The notes under the pieces: model-generated
The model's input: only the letters and a program-made list of their open reading frames with translations
The model's database searches: none
What the model was told of the DNA's origin: nothing
Position numbers and translations under genes: made by a program
Shown: positions 19,199 to 28,238 of the stretch, in pieces
Position numbering within the stretch: position 1 is the first letter of the stretch
Layout: every line of letters begins with the position of its first letter
NCBI RefSeq assembly: GCF_900111805.1
Contig: NZ_FOJN01000007.1
Coordinates: 124,001 to 188,000 of the forward strand
Reading direction: 5' to 3'
Origin: Rhodococcoides kroppenstedtii
Lineage (GTDB): Bacteria > Actinomycetota > Actinomycetes > Mycobacteriales > Mycobacteriaceae
DNA length: 64,000 nt

Positions 19199-20476
19199 AT
19201 GGCCATCGAGTTGAACCAGATCTGGGACTTCCCCATCAAGGAGTTCCACCCGTTCCCCCGCGCCCTGATGGGTGTGGGCGCCCACGACATCATCGGGGTG
19301 GAGGCGAAGAACCTGGGGTTCAAGCGCGCCCTGCTGGTGACCACCGGACTCCGCGGGTCCGGCATCATCGAGGAGCTCATCGGCAAGATCGAGTACCAGG
19401 GTGTCGAAGTGGTGCTCTTCGACAAGGTGGAGTCGAACCCCAAGGACTACAACGTCATGGACGCCGCCGCGCTGTACCAGAAGGAGAAGTGCGACAGCAT
19501 CATCTCCGTCGGCGGCGGCTCGAGCCACGACGCCGCGAAGGGCGCCCGCGTGGTCATCGCTCACGACGGTCGCAACATCAACGAGTTCGAGGGCTTCGCC
19601 AAGTCCACCAACAAGCAGAACCCGCCCCACATCGCCGTGTCCACCACGGCGGGAACGGGTTCCGAGACGTCGTGGGCCTACGTCATCACCGACACCTCCG
19701 ACATGGACAAGCCGCACAAGTGGGTGGCGTTCGACGAGGCGTCGATCGTCACCGTCGCGATCGACGATCCGCTGCTGTACTACACCTGCCCCCAGCACTT
19801 CACGGCGTACTGCGGATTCGACGTTCTCGCCCACGGCAGCGAGCCGTTCGTCTCGCGTCTCGACTTCGCGCCGTCTCTGGGCAATGCGCTGTACTCGGTG
19901 GAGCTGGTGGCGAAGAACCTCCGTGAGGCCGTCTACGAGCCGCGCAATCTGAAGGCCCGCGAGGGAATGATGAACGCGCAGTACATCGCCGGACAGGCCT
20001 TCAACTCCGGCGGTCTCGGCATCGTGCACTCGATCTCGCACGCTGTCAGTGCGTTCTTCGACAGCCACCACGGACTCAACAACGCCATCGCCCTGCCGCG
20101 GGTGTGGGAGTACAACCTGCCGTCCCGCTACGAGCGGTACGCCCAGCTGGCCGGCGCGATGGGCGTCGACACGCGGAACATGACCACGGTGCAGGCGGCG
20201 GACGCCGCCGTGGAGGCGGCGATCCGGCTGTCGCAGGACGTCGGCATCCCCGACAACTTCTCGCAGGTCACCACCCGGCTCTACGACAAGAACCGGATGA
20301 ACACCGGCAAGTACACCGGCCGGGGCGAGGTGATCACCGGGGACGAGAAGACGGTGCTGGCGATCTCCGAGCACATCCAGGACGACTGGTGCACCCCGGG
20401 CAATCCCCGTGAGGTGACGGTGGATTCGATGATCCCGGTCGTCGATCACGCCATCAACTCCGCCTACGGGCGCTGA
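19199..20476 (+). CDS. mno: NDMA-dependent nicotinoprotein methanol/alcohol dehydrogenase
   Basis: 425 residues. This is the group III iron-type alcohol dehydrogenase Mno/Mdo, a nicotinoprotein whose bound NAD(P) is re-oxidised by an external acceptor, in vivo mycofactocin. The N-terminus MAIELNQIWDFPIKEFHPFPRALMGVG is characteristic. SVGGGSSHDAAKGARVV binds the nucleotide; metal ligands come from CGFDVLAHGSEPF, SISHAVSAFFDSHHGLNNAIALP. Ribosome site GAGGAGA (19186-19192). In mycobacteria the enzyme needs the mft genes, and here these lie 9 kb downstream. It is followed 14 bp later by moxR-like and VWA genes. The shared palindrome at 19073 suggests co-control with mft. Confidence 0.92.
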   Translation: MAIELNQIWDFPIKEFHPFPRALMGVGAHDIIGVEAKNLGFKRALLVTTGLRGSGIIEELIGKIEYQGVEVVLFDKVESNPKDYNVMDAAALYQKEKCDSIISVGGGSSHDAAKGARVVIAHDGRNINEFEGFAKSTNKQNPPHIAVSTTAGTGSETSWAYVITDTSDMDKPHKWVAFDEASIVTVAIDDPLLYYTCPQHFTAYCGFDVLAHGSEPFVSRLDFAPSLGNALYSVELVAKNLREAVYEPRNLKAREGMMNAQYIAGQAFNSGGLGIVHSISHAVSAFFDSHHGLNNAIALPRVWEYNLPSRYERYAQLAGAMGVDTRNMTTVQAADAAVEAAIRLSQDVGIPDNFSQVTTRLYDKNRMNTGKYTGRGEVITGDEKTVLAISEHIQDDWCTPGNPREVTVDSMIPVVDHAINSAYGR

Positions 20477-20490
20477 TCGGAGGCCACGAA

Positions 20491-21528
20491 ATGACGACGG
20501 TCGGATCCTTCGCGCGGCAGCGGGAGAGCGCGGATCTCACGACGACGGCGGGCGTGCGGGAGGCGCTGGCGACGACGGGCTACGTCGCGAGCGACGAACT
20601 CGCCACGGTGGTGCGCCTCGCGATCGCGCTCGACCGCCCGCTGCTGCTCGAGGGTCCGGCCGGCGTCGGCAAGACGGAACTGGCGAAGGCGCTCGCGGAG
20701 GCGGGTGGACGACGACTGGTGCGGTTGCAGTGCTACGAGGGCCTCGACGACAACCGCGCGCTGTACGAGTGGGACTACGCGCGGCAGTTGCTGCACGTGC
20801 AGATGCTGCGGGACCGTACGAGCGCCGAGCTCGCGTCGGCGCCGGACCTGGCCACGGCGTCGGCGATGCTGGCGAACGTGGACTTCGGGTTGTACTCGGA
20901 GGCGTTCCTCGCCCCGCGACCTCTGCTCGACGCGATCCTGTCCGAGGACCCGGTGGTGCTGCTGGTCGACGAGGTGGACCGCACCGAGGAGTCGATGGAG
21001 GCGCTGCTGCTCGAGGTGTTGGCCGAGAAGCAGGTGACGGTACCGGAGGTGGGCACCTTCACCGCGCGCACGGCCCCGTGGGTCGTGTTGACGTCCAACG
21101 ACACTCGGGAACTGTCGGGTGCTCTGAAGCGGCGGTGTCTGCATCTGACCGTCGACTTCCCGACGGCGGAGATCGAGCGCGAGATCGTGTCGTCCCGCGC
21201 ACCCGACGTGGAGGAGGGCGTCGTCGCCGACGTGGTGGATCTGGCGCGGTCGCTGCGTGATCTGCCGCTGCGGAAGGCGCCCTCGGTGTCCGAGGTGATC
21301 GATGCGGCCCGCGCGGCGATGCTTCTCGGCGACACCGCCTCGGCGGCGACCCGCGAGATCCTGTACTCGGTCCTGCTGAAGTACGCCTCGGACACCGAGC
21401 TGGTGCGGGCGCGAGCGACTGCGCCCGCAGCGCCCCCGGCACCGGAGCGGACGGTGGTGCCGAGCATCGCGAGTGCGCCGCCGAATTCGACGACGGCCGC
21501 GTTCCGGGGACGGGGCGGACGGTCGTGA
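20491..21528 (+). CDS. MoxR-family AAA+ ATPase
   Basis: 345 residues. Walker A LLLEGPAGVGKTELAKAL, Walker B VVLLVDEVDR, sensor 1 VLTSNDTRELSGALKRRCLHL: a single MoxR-type AAA+ module with a C-terminal lid and an Ala/Pro-rich tail. MoxR ATPases act as chaperones, often for metal insertion, together with a VWA partner such as the next gene. The setting directly behind mno suggests it loads iron or cofactor into the dehydrogenase, or activates it; this is inference. Ribosome site CGGAGG at 20478-20483; the stop overlaps the next start (GTGA). Confidence 0.85.
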   Translation: MTTVGSFARQRESADLTTTAGVREALATTGYVASDELATVVRLAIALDRPLLLEGPAGVGKTELAKALAEAGGRRLVRLQCYEGLDDNRALYEWDYARQLLHVQMLRDRTSAELASAPDLATASAMLANVDFGLYSEAFLAPRPLLDAILSEDPVVLLVDEVDRTEESMEALLLEVLAEKQVTVPEVGTFTARTAPWVVLTSNDTRELSGALKRRCLHLTVDFPTAEIEREIVSSRAPDVEEGVVADVVDLARSLRDLPLRKAPSVSEVIDAARAAMLLGDTASAATREILYSVLLKYASDTELVRARATAPAAPPAPERTVVPSIASAPPNSTTAAFRGRGGRS

Positions 21529-23036
21529 CCCACTCCGCCGCCCCGGCGCCCGCCGTCGTGCTCGACGTGGTCGCCGCCGGCTTCGGACGGGTGCTGCGGC
21601 GCCACGGGGTCGCGGCGTCACCGGCCGAGGTGATCGAGGTCCGGCGGGTGCTGGGGTTGCTCGGCGCGCGTGATCTCGGCGCGCTCCGGTGGGCCCTCCG
21701 GGCGACGTGCGCGAAGTACTCCCACGAGCGTGCGGCGTTCGATCGAGCCTTCGACGAGATGTTCGCCCCAGCAGTCACGCTCGTCGACGCCGATGCCCGG
21801 CCGCCGTCCGGTGCGGTCACCGCGGACGGGTTGCCGACGTCGCTGGAGGTGGCGGGGGACCACGCCGACGTCGGCCGCTACGCCGACTACAACGAGCGGG
21901 CCGCCGACGTCGGGGACTTCTTCGACACCCCCGAGAAGGAGAAGGGATTCAACCCGCACAAGGACGACGACGATCTGTCGCTCACGGGCGCCGACTCCGA
22001 GGTCTCCGTGGACACCGACGCCGAATCCGGCCGGCGGGGCGTGACGTACACGGTGGAGGTCGATCGGGGCGACAGCGCGACCGTCGGTGAGCTCGCGTCG
22101 TCGGACGCCGTGGTCGCGCACGGCGTGCTGCGGTGGGACGACCCGGCGGGGATCCTGGGGTGGCTGAACGCCTACGACCCGTCGACGGTGTACGGCGACG
22201 CCGCACTCGGCGAGGAACTCACGCGCGCGCAACTCGATCGGCTGGCGGCGGCGGTGGAGGCGTTCGTCGACGCGGTCGCTCAGCCGGACGTCGACGCTCC
22301 CTCGTCGGCAGGAGAGCCGGGGGCGTCCACCGACCGGGCGGACGTCGTCGCGGCGTCTCGCGAGGTGGTGCGGCGCATGCGGGGTGCGCCTCGGCCGCGT
22401 CCCCGCGAGCACGGCGCGGGTCGACTCGAACTGCGGCGGACGGTGCGGGCGGGCATGCGGACCGACGGGGTGCCGTTCCGTCTGATCTCGCGGACCCCGG
22501 TCCCGGAGCAGGTCAGGCTGCTCGTGCTGGCGGACGTGTCGCTGTCGGTCCGGCCGATCACGGCGTTCGCGCTGCGCCTCGCGCAGTCTCTGCGCCACCG
22601 CGTGTCCCGGTGCACGGTGCTCGCCTTCGTCGATCGGCCCGTCGACGTCACCGACGTGCTCGCGAGCAGCACCGGCGACGACGCCCTGGCCGCGGTGCTC
22701 GCCGCGCCGGAACTCGACCTCGAGGCGTCGAGCGACTACGGACGCGTCTTCGCCGACGTGCTCGCGCACCACGGGTCCGCGGTGACGTCCCGGACCTCGG
22801 TGGTGATCGTCGGGGACGGTCGGTGCAACGGTCTGCCGTCCGGTGTCCGCGACCTCGAGACCATCGCCCGGCGCACGCACCGGCTGGCGTGGATCACGCC
22901 GGAGGCCGAGCGGTACTGGTCGCAGGCGACGTGTTCGATGGAGGAGTACGCGCAGGTCTGCGACGGTGTGGTGGTGGCCTGCGACGCCCGCCGGTTGGTG
23001 GAGCGGGCGGCCGATCTGGGATCCGCGCTGCGGTGA
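21525..23036 (+). CDS. VWA domain (CoxE-like) partner of the MoxR ATPase
   Basis: 503 residues from GTG 21525. The N-terminal half is acidic and variable (NPHKDDDDLSLTGADSEVS); the C-terminal half is a von Willebrand A domain with the metal-site signature VLADVSLSVRPIT (DxSxS) and later SSDYGRVFADV and VVIVGDGRCNG. The N-terminal RRHGVAASPAEVIEVRRVLG resembles CoxE/YeaD proteins that pair with MoxR ATPases. Together the two genes look like an activation complex for the nicotinoprotein dehydrogenases on either side. Confidence 0.8.
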   Translation: MTHSAAPAPAVVLDVVAAGFGRVLRRHGVAASPAEVIEVRRVLGLLGARDLGALRWALRATCAKYSHERAAFDRAFDEMFAPAVTLVDADARPPSGAVTADGLPTSLEVAGDHADVGRYADYNERAADVGDFFDTPEKEKGFNPHKDDDDLSLTGADSEVSVDTDAESGRRGVTYTVEVDRGDSATVGELASSDAVVAHGVLRWDDPAGILGWLNAYDPSTVYGDAALGEELTRAQLDRLAAAVEAFVDAVAQPDVDAPSSAGEPGASTDRADVVAASREVVRRMRGAPRPRPREHGAGRLELRRTVRAGMRTDGVPFRLISRTPVPEQVRLLVLADVSLSVRPITAFALRLAQSLRHRVSRCTVLAFVDRPVDVTDVLASSTGDDALAAVLAAPELDLEASSDYGRVFADVLAHHGSAVTSRTSVVIVGDGRCNGLPSGVRDLETIARRTHRLAWITPEAERYWSQATCSMEEYAQVCDGVVVACDARRLVERAADLGSALR

Positions 23037-23040
23037 TCGA

Positions 23041-23058
23041 CCTGCCCGATCGGGCAGG
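23041..23058. promoter_or_regulatory. Island operator copy 2, perfect palindrome
   Basis: CCTGCCCGATCGGGCAGG is a perfect 18-bp palindrome just after the VWA stop. Its centre (23049.5) is 30.5 bp before the start of the TAAGCT -10 box and about 43 bp before the presumed leaderless transcription start, the classical position of an activator that touches polymerase at -35. Confidence 0.75.
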
Positions 23059-23079
23059 GGAAACCGGACCCTCCGGACG

Positions 23080-23085
23080 TAAGCT
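23080..23085 (+). promoter_or_regulatory. -10 box TAAGCT of the second alcohol dehydrogenase
   Basis: TAAGCT is followed by 7 nt and ATG 23093, a leaderless layout. No -35 consensus is visible where the palindrome lies, which fits an activator-dependent promoter. Confidence 0.55.
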
Positions 23086-23092
23086 GGATCAC

Positions 23093-24316
23093 ATGCTCGG
23101 CACGACGGACGTCTCCACCGGCCCGACCCCGGCGACCTCGCTCTCCCGCGTGACGGGCGACGGCGCGGGTCGGGTGGTCAAGTTCCACGCGCCGGAGATC
23201 GTGTTCGGAGTCGGGTCGACGGGGGAGGTCGCGCACGCCGTGGCGCGGCTGGGCGGCCGGCGGCCGTTCCTGGTCACCGACGCCGGGCTGGTCGAGACGG
23301 GATGGGTGGACGAGATCGCGCGGGATCTACGGTCGGCGGGGCTCGATCCCGTCGTGTGGTCCGAGCCGACGCCGAATCCCAAGGACCACGAGATCGAGGC
23401 GGGCGTCGACGTCTACCGCGACCGCGGCTGCGACGTCCTCGTCGCGGTCGGGGGCGGCAGCGTGATGGACGCGGCCAAGGGCGTGGCGATCCTTGCGGCG
23501 AACGACGGGCGCATTCTCGACTACGAGGGTGTGGACCGGGTGGCCGCGCCCATTCCCCCGCTCGTCATGGTGCCCACCACCGCCGGAACCGGTGCGGACG
23601 TCTCCCAGTTCTGCATCGTCACCGACACCGGCCGCGGCACCAAGATCACGATCCTCGGTCGCTCGCTGGTGCCCGACATCACGGTGATCGACCCGCGGTT
23701 GCTCACCACGATGCCGGAATGGCTCAGTGCTGCAACCGGTCTCGACGCGCTCACGCACGGGATCGAAGCGTTCGTCTCATTGGCGCACAACCCTCTCACC
23801 GACGACCACGCTCTTCGGGCGGTCACGTTGGTGATCGGCACGCTCGCGCGCACCATCGACGATCCCACCTCGCTGCCCATGCGCACCGTCATGGCCCAGG
23901 CCAGCCTGGAGGGCGGATTGGCCTTCACCAACGCGATTCTCGGTGCGGCTCATGCCATGTCCCACCAGGTCGGCGGTCTGTTGGACCTGCCGCACGGTGT
24001 CATCAACGGGATCCTGTTGCCGCACGTGATCCGGTTCAACGCCGACGCGGACGGGTCGCCCTACGTTCCGGTGGCGCGGCAACTCGGTCTCGACGAGGCG
24101 AGGGGGAGTGCGCGCGAGGCGGCGCTGGCGGTCGCCGATCGGGTGGAGACGTTGGCCCGGCAGGTCGGTGTGCCGCGGTCGCTCGGAACCATCGGCGTCC
24201 GCGAGGAAGACGTCGACCGTCTCGCCGGCTTCGCGCTGCGGGACGCGTGCATGGCGACCAATCCGCGTCCGGTCACCCACGCCGACGTCGCGGCGTTGTT
24301 CCGGCAGGCGTTGTGA
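23093..24316 (+). CDS. Iron-containing alcohol dehydrogenase (1,3-propanediol dehydrogenase-like)
   Basis: 407 residues. Nucleotide loop VAVGGGSVMDAAKGVAIL, TTAGTGADVSQFCI, metal ligands in TGLDALTHGIEAFVS and GAAHAMSHQVGG…LPHGVINGILLPHV. It is a different subgroup from mno and resembles the DhaT-like enzyme that lies beside mno and mnoSR in mycobacteria, so a primary alcohol or diol such as 1,3-propanediol is a likely substrate. Whether it is also a nicotinoprotein cannot be read directly. The start ATG 23093 is chosen from the leaderless promoter; the same frame stays open upstream over the VWA gene but is not protein-like there. The sensor kinase follows 35 bp later. Confidence 0.85.
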   Translation: MLGTTDVSTGPTPATSLSRVTGDGAGRVVKFHAPEIVFGVGSTGEVAHAVARLGGRRPFLVTDAGLVETGWVDEIARDLRSAGLDPVVWSEPTPNPKDHEIEAGVDVYRDRGCDVLVAVGGGSVMDAAKGVAILAANDGRILDYEGVDRVAAPIPPLVMVPTTAGTGADVSQFCIVTDTGRGTKITILGRSLVPDITVIDPRLLTTMPEWLSAATGLDALTHGIEAFVSLAHNPLTDDHALRAVTLVIGTLARTIDDPTSLPMRTVMAQASLEGGLAFTNAILGAAHAMSHQVGGLLDLPHGVINGILLPHVIRFNADADGSPYVPVARQLGLDEARGSAREAALAVADRVETLARQVGVPRSLGTIGVREEDVDRLAGFALRDACMATNPRPVTHADVAALFRQAL

Positions 24317-24350
24317 GACCGGCGCTGCGTTCGGTGAGGCCTGCGGCGCT

Positions 24351-25649
24351 GTGACCGGTCCCGAGCCCGTCACCGATCTGTCCCTGCTCACCGGGCTCAG
24401 ATCGTCGAAAAGCACGTACTACCCGCAGTATCGGGGCGCCGCGGAACGGCTCGAACGCGTCGTGCACGCCCTCGATCTCGTCTCCCGTGCGCTGACCCGC
24501 ACCGTGGAGGGCCCGGAGACGCTGATCTGCGCGGTCGCCGAAGCAGCACGGGCGCATCTGAACGCTCGCTGGGTGGTGGTCGCGCTGACCGACGCGTCGT
24601 TGCCGGGCACCGGGCCTCGTCGACTGGTCCTCGGACCGGACGCGAGCCCGTTCCTGGTGGGCGAGGTGGAGGGCCCGCCGTTGCCCGACGACGTGCTTGC
24701 GTGCCTCGAGGACGTCCGCAGCGCCCGCTTCGCCGCGGAGCAGGTGATCGAACCGCATTACGCGTTCGTGCCGATCGAGTCCGTCGACGGCGCCGTCGGT
24801 GCGCTCGCCGCGTGGACCGATCCGCGGCGCACGTTGGACGCGACCGACGGCGCCGTGCTCAGCATCCTGGCGTCGCAAACGGCAGTGGCATTGCAGAACT
24901 CGGCCACCTTCCAGGACGCGCGACGGACCGCGGCCGATCTCGCCGTGCGCAACGCCGAACTCGAGGCCACGCAGCGTCGCCTCGGGGCGGCCCATCGGCA
25001 TCAGGTGCTCGACGAGGAGCGGCATCGCATCGCGCGCGAGCTGCACGACAGCGTGACCCAGGCGGTGCTCTCGGCAGGGATGCAGATCGAGGTGTGTCGC
25101 AACGACATTCCCGATTCGGAACGACGCGAGCGGCTCGATCTGGCGAAGGACCTGACCCGCCGTGCGGTCGAGCAGTTGCGCTCCGCCATCTACTCGCTGG
25201 GTCATGCCGGCGACGCGGAGCGATCGTCGTTGCCCGACATGCTCGATCAGCTCAGCGTCGTGCACATGCCGGACGAGTTGCAGGTCGTCGTCGACATCGA
25301 CGGGACACCGGAGGAACTGCCGGGCGACGTCGAGCACGCGATCCTGCGGATCGCCGGCGAGGCCCTGTTCAATGCGGCGGTGCATTCCGACGCGTCGCAC
25401 GCCGCCCTGGACCTGCGGTACCGGCGTGGCACGGTGACGCTCGTCGTGTCCGACGACGGCGACGGCGACCCCGCCACCGTGCGCACCGCCATGCGTCTCG
25501 CCGAGTCGGGCGACTTCGGCGGCGCCCACCGCGGACTGGTCAACATGGCCACGCGCGCAGGGGAACTCGGTGGTCACCTCGACGTCGGGCGCTCACGGCT
25601 CGGCGGTATCGAGGTCGCCGCCACCATCCCGACGGGAGGACAGCGATGA
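24351..25649 (+). CDS. mnoS: Sensor histidine kinase, NarL/DegS-type (MnoS-like)
   Basis: 432 residues from GTG 24351. A GAF-type sensor domain occupies about 40-190 (SRALTRTVEGPETLICAVAEAARAHL … LSILASQTAVALQNSATF), followed by a short coiled coil, the HisKA_3 phosphoacceptor ERHRIARELHDSVTQ (His232) and a HATPase_c domain with EALFNAAVHSDA and SDDGDGD. No membrane helix is seen, so it should sense a cytoplasmic signal. By gene order (alcohol dehydrogenase, kinase, LuxR regulator next to mno) it corresponds to MnoS, which controls alcohol/1,3-propanediol genes in Mycolicibacterium smegmatis. The identity rests on context and domain order, not on a search. Confidence 0.75.
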   Translation: MTGPEPVTDLSLLTGLRSSKSTYYPQYRGAAERLERVVHALDLVSRALTRTVEGPETLICAVAEAARAHLNARWVVVALTDASLPGTGPRRLVLGPDASPFLVGEVEGPPLPDDVLACLEDVRSARFAAEQVIEPHYAFVPIESVDGAVGALAAWTDPRRTLDATDGAVLSILASQTAVALQNSATFQDARRTAADLAVRNAELEATQRRLGAAHRHQVLDEERHRIARELHDSVTQAVLSAGMQIEVCRNDIPDSERRERLDLAKDLTRRAVEQLRSAIYSLGHAGDAERSSLPDMLDQLSVVHMPDELQVVVDIDGTPEELPGDVEHAILRIAGEALFNAAVHSDASHAALDLRYRRGTVTLVVSDDGDGDPATVRTAMRLAESGDFGGAHRGLVNMATRAGELGGHLDVGRSRLGGIEVAATIPTGGQR

Positions 25650-25662
25650 CGGGAGCACGGCG

Positions 25663-26295
25663 ATGACGGGCATCATGCTGGTCGACGACCACGCCATTCT
25701 GCGGCAGGGCCTGCGGTCGGTGCTCGAGCGGGAACCCGACCTGCAGGTCGTCGGGGAGGCCGCCTCGGCTCGGGAGGCGTTGGCCCTGGCGGACCGGTTG
25801 GTGCCCGAGGTGGCGTTGCTCGACCTCAAGCTGTCCGCCGGCTCGGACCACGAGGGTCTCGCCGTCTGCCGCGCACTGTCGGCGCGCCACCCGACGATGG
25901 GCCTGCTGGTGCTGACGACGTTCCTGGACGAACGCCTGGTGGTCGACGCCGTGCACGCCGGCGCGCGCGGATACGTGGTCAAGGACGTCGACACCACCGA
26001 GCTCGTGCGGGCCATCCGCGCGGTGGCGCGCGGCGAATCCGCGTTCGACGCGCGGAGCGCCTCGGCCGTGGTGCGATCGCTCAACGGCACGGGGGTGCGC
26101 GAGGATTCGCTGTCCGAGCGGGAACTCGAGGTGTTGAGGTTGCTGGCGACCGGACTGTCCAACAGCGCCATCGGGTCGGAGCTGTTCATCTCCGCCACCA
26201 CCGTGAAGTTCCACGTCAGCAACATCATGCGCAAGCTGGGTGCGACCCGGCGCGCGGAGGCCGTGCACCTCGCCGGGAAGGGCGGCTTGATCTAG
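25663..26295 (+). CDS. mnoR: LuxR/NarL-type response regulator (MnoR-like)
   Basis: 210 residues. Receiver domain IMLVDDHAILRQGLRSVLE with the phosphate-accepting Asp54 in ALLDLKLSAGSDHEG, then a C-terminal LuxR helix-turn-helix LSERELEVLRLLATGLSNSAIGSELFISATTVKFHVSNI. Start ATG 25663 has GGGAG at 25651; an ATG at 25646 overlapping the kinase stop is out of frame. It is the best candidate to bind the shared palindrome at 19073, 23041 and 29152: regulators of this class bind inverted repeats as dimers, and the gene lies in the operon headed by one of these sites. Confidence 0.8.
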   Translation: MTGIMLVDDHAILRQGLRSVLEREPDLQVVGEAASAREALALADRLVPEVALLDLKLSAGSDHEGLAVCRALSARHPTMGLLVLTTFLDERLVVDAVHAGARGYVVKDVDTTELVRAIRAVARGESAFDARSASAVVRSLNGTGVREDSLSERELEVLRLLATGLSNSAIGSELFISATTVKFHVSNIMRKLGATRRAEAVHLAGKGGLI

Positions 26296-26343
26296 CCGTC
26301 CCGGTTTCCGGTCGTTGTCGTGGTGGATGTCGGTGGGGGTCTC

Positions 26344-26349
26344 TATAAT
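26344..26349 (+). promoter_or_regulatory. Consensus -10 TATAAT of the DUF222 gene
   Basis: A perfect TATAAT ends 7 nt before ATG 26357, the cleanest leaderless promoter in the window. No clear -35 is seen. Confidence 0.65.
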
Positions 26350-26356
26350 CGAACAC

Positions 26357-28219
26357 ATGAGCGATCGGGGGGTCGTCGCGGTGAGCGCGGCGCAGGTGGG
26401 CGGTGTGCCGTGGCCCGAGCGCGATCACATTGCGCTGGGCCTGCCTCCGTCGTTCGACCTGCCCGTGGGTGGGCATCTCGACGCCCTGGCCGACCTCGCT
26501 GCGGGGGCGGGGTACCTCGAGTGGCGCCGCTACCAGCACGCCGCCGCCCTGCACACCGAACTCGTCGTGCCCGAGGAGGACCGCGACGAGCGGGCGGTCG
26601 ATGCGTACGCCCAGTGCGCCGCCCGCATCGCCACCGCCCTGTCGGTGTCGCAGTACGTCGCCGAACGACTCCTCGACAACGCCGTCGCCCTCCGCGACCG
26701 GCTCCCGCGGGTGTTCGAGTGCCTGCGCGACGGGGTGGTCTCCCCGACTTTCATCCGCACCATCGTCTCGCGCACCGAACTCATTCACGGTCGCCCGTAC
26801 CAGGAGCAGGTGGACGCCGACATCGCCGCCGCACTGCGGAAGCCGGGGTCGTGGTCGACAGCGCGGGTGCGGGACCTGTGCGACCAGATGGTCTACCGCC
26901 GTGATCCCGACGCCGTCCGCGAACGCCGCGAGGAAGCACTGAAAGGGCGGTGCTTCTTCACCGAGGTCGGTCTCGACGGCATGGCGACCGTGGGGGCGAC
27001 GATGTCCGCCGAACGCGCCGCCATCGTCGCCCGCGTCGTCGAACGACTCGCCGCGCAGGTGTGCAAGCACGACAGTCGCAGCACGGGTGCGCGGGCATCG
27101 GATGCGTTGTTCGCGTTGGTCAAGCACGCCCCGTTCGGGTGCGACTGCGCCCGCCCCGAGTGCGCCTTCCAGGTCGTCGATGCGGACGAGGTGGCGGCGA
27201 CCGCGGCGCGGATCGTGATCCACGTGGTCACCGACACCACCACCCTCACCGGCCCCGTCCCCGCGACCACCACCGCGGCCGCGAACTCCGCCGCTGCGGA
27301 CCGGGCCGTCACCGACGGGGTCGCCGTCGATGAGGTCGCGCCCGAGGAGACTCCGATCGGAAAGGTCGTGGCCGAGGAGACTACGGCTTATACCGTTGCG
27401 GCCGATGCCGTTGCGGCGGAGGCGGTCTTGGCCCAGGACGTTGCTGCGGAAGCGGTCGCAACCGACGAGTCTGCGGTCGACGAGGACGCTGCGGTCGACG
27501 AGGCTGCGGCGGAGCCCGAGCCCGACCTGATCGACGGCGTCGGGTACGTCGCCGGACTCGGCATCATCTCCGGAGCCCACGTCCGCGACCTCGCCCACGA
27601 CCCCGACACCCTGGTTCGCCCGTTGGGCGACGGCACCGACACTCCACTCCCGGCGACCCAGCCGGCCGACCCCTACCGGCCGTCCGCGGCACTGGACACC
27701 TACATCCGCGCCCGCGACCGGTACTGCACCTGGCCCGGCTGCAGCAAGCCCGCCTGGGACGGCGACCTCGACCACATCACCGAATACGACCACGCCCATC
27801 CCGAGCGGGGTGGGCGCACCAGCGCGACCGGACTCGGCGCGAAATGCCGGTTCCACCACCTGCTGAAGACGTTCGGTGACTTCGTCGACGACCAGTACGA
27901 CGACCCCGACCACCCCGGCCGGATCATCCGCACGGTCACCATCCCCGAAGGACGCACCGTCCTCGGCCCGGCGTACACCGGGTTCGACACCCACCCCGGC
28001 CTCGACATGATCGTCTTCGGCGACCCACCCGCCACCGGCAGCATCACGTCACCCACACCGCGCACCCCGGCACCGGACGGCACCGAACCCACCCGACCCG
28101 CCCCACGCACCGAGCAGAAACACGCCCGACGACGACAGGAACGCAACCGAAACCGACTCCGCAACAACCTGAACGGGATCCGACCACCCGAACCCGACGA
28201 CGCACCACCCCCGTACTGA
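26357..28219 (+). CDS. DUF222 / HNH endonuclease-domain protein (13E12 repeat family)
   Basis: 620 residues. The N-terminal ~300 residues are DUF222 (LADLAAGAGYLEWRRYQHAA, VSQYVAERLLDNAVALRDRLPRV, GRCFFTEVGLDGMATVGATM). A C-terminal HNH nuclease domain follows: RDRYCTWPGCSKPAWDGDLDHITEY…LGAKCRFHHLLK, with the two Cys and the DH/HH pairs intact. Between them (about 310-400) is a low-complexity Ala/Val/Asp/Glu tract. The tail is basic and Pro-rich. The family is repeated in mycolic-acid actinobacteria and has no proven cellular role. It interrupts the alcohol-oxidation island between mnoR and mftM. Confidence 0.85.
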   Translation: MSDRGVVAVSAAQVGGVPWPERDHIALGLPPSFDLPVGGHLDALADLAAGAGYLEWRRYQHAAALHTELVVPEEDRDERAVDAYAQCAARIATALSVSQYVAERLLDNAVALRDRLPRVFECLRDGVVSPTFIRTIVSRTELIHGRPYQEQVDADIAAALRKPGSWSTARVRDLCDQMVYRRDPDAVRERREEALKGRCFFTEVGLDGMATVGATMSAERAAIVARVVERLAAQVCKHDSRSTGARASDALFALVKHAPFGCDCARPECAFQVVDADEVAATAARIVIHVVTDTTTLTGPVPATTTAAANSAAADRAVTDGVAVDEVAPEETPIGKVVAEETTAYTVAADAVAAEAVLAQDVAAEAVATDESAVDEDAAVDEAAAEPEPDLIDGVGYVAGLGIISGAHVRDLAHDPDTLVRPLGDGTDTPLPATQPADPYRPSAALDTYIRARDRYCTWPGCSKPAWDGDLDHITEYDHAHPERGGRTSATGLGAKCRFHHLLKTFGDFVDDQYDDPDHPGRIIRTVTIPEGRTVLGPAYTGFDTHPGLDMIVFGDPPATGSITSPTPRTPAPDGTEPTRPAPRTEQKHARRRQERNRNRLRNNLNGIRPPEPDDAPPPY

Positions 28220-28228
28220 CCGGGGTGG
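28205..28228. terminator. Possible bidirectional terminator
   Basis: CCACCCC (28205-28211) pairs with GGGGTGG (28222-28228) around 10 nt, spanning the stop of the DUF222 gene and lying just before the convergent end of mftM. The stem is short, so confidence is low. Confidence 0.3.
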
Positions 28229-28238
28229 CGCCGCGTGG

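Noticed and set aside
24108-24350. Longer N-terminus for the sensor kinase beginning at 24108
   Set aside because: The extra 81 codons lie over the end of the alcohol dehydrogenase gene and are Arg/Ser-rich without domain character; GTG 24351 follows that gene's stop.
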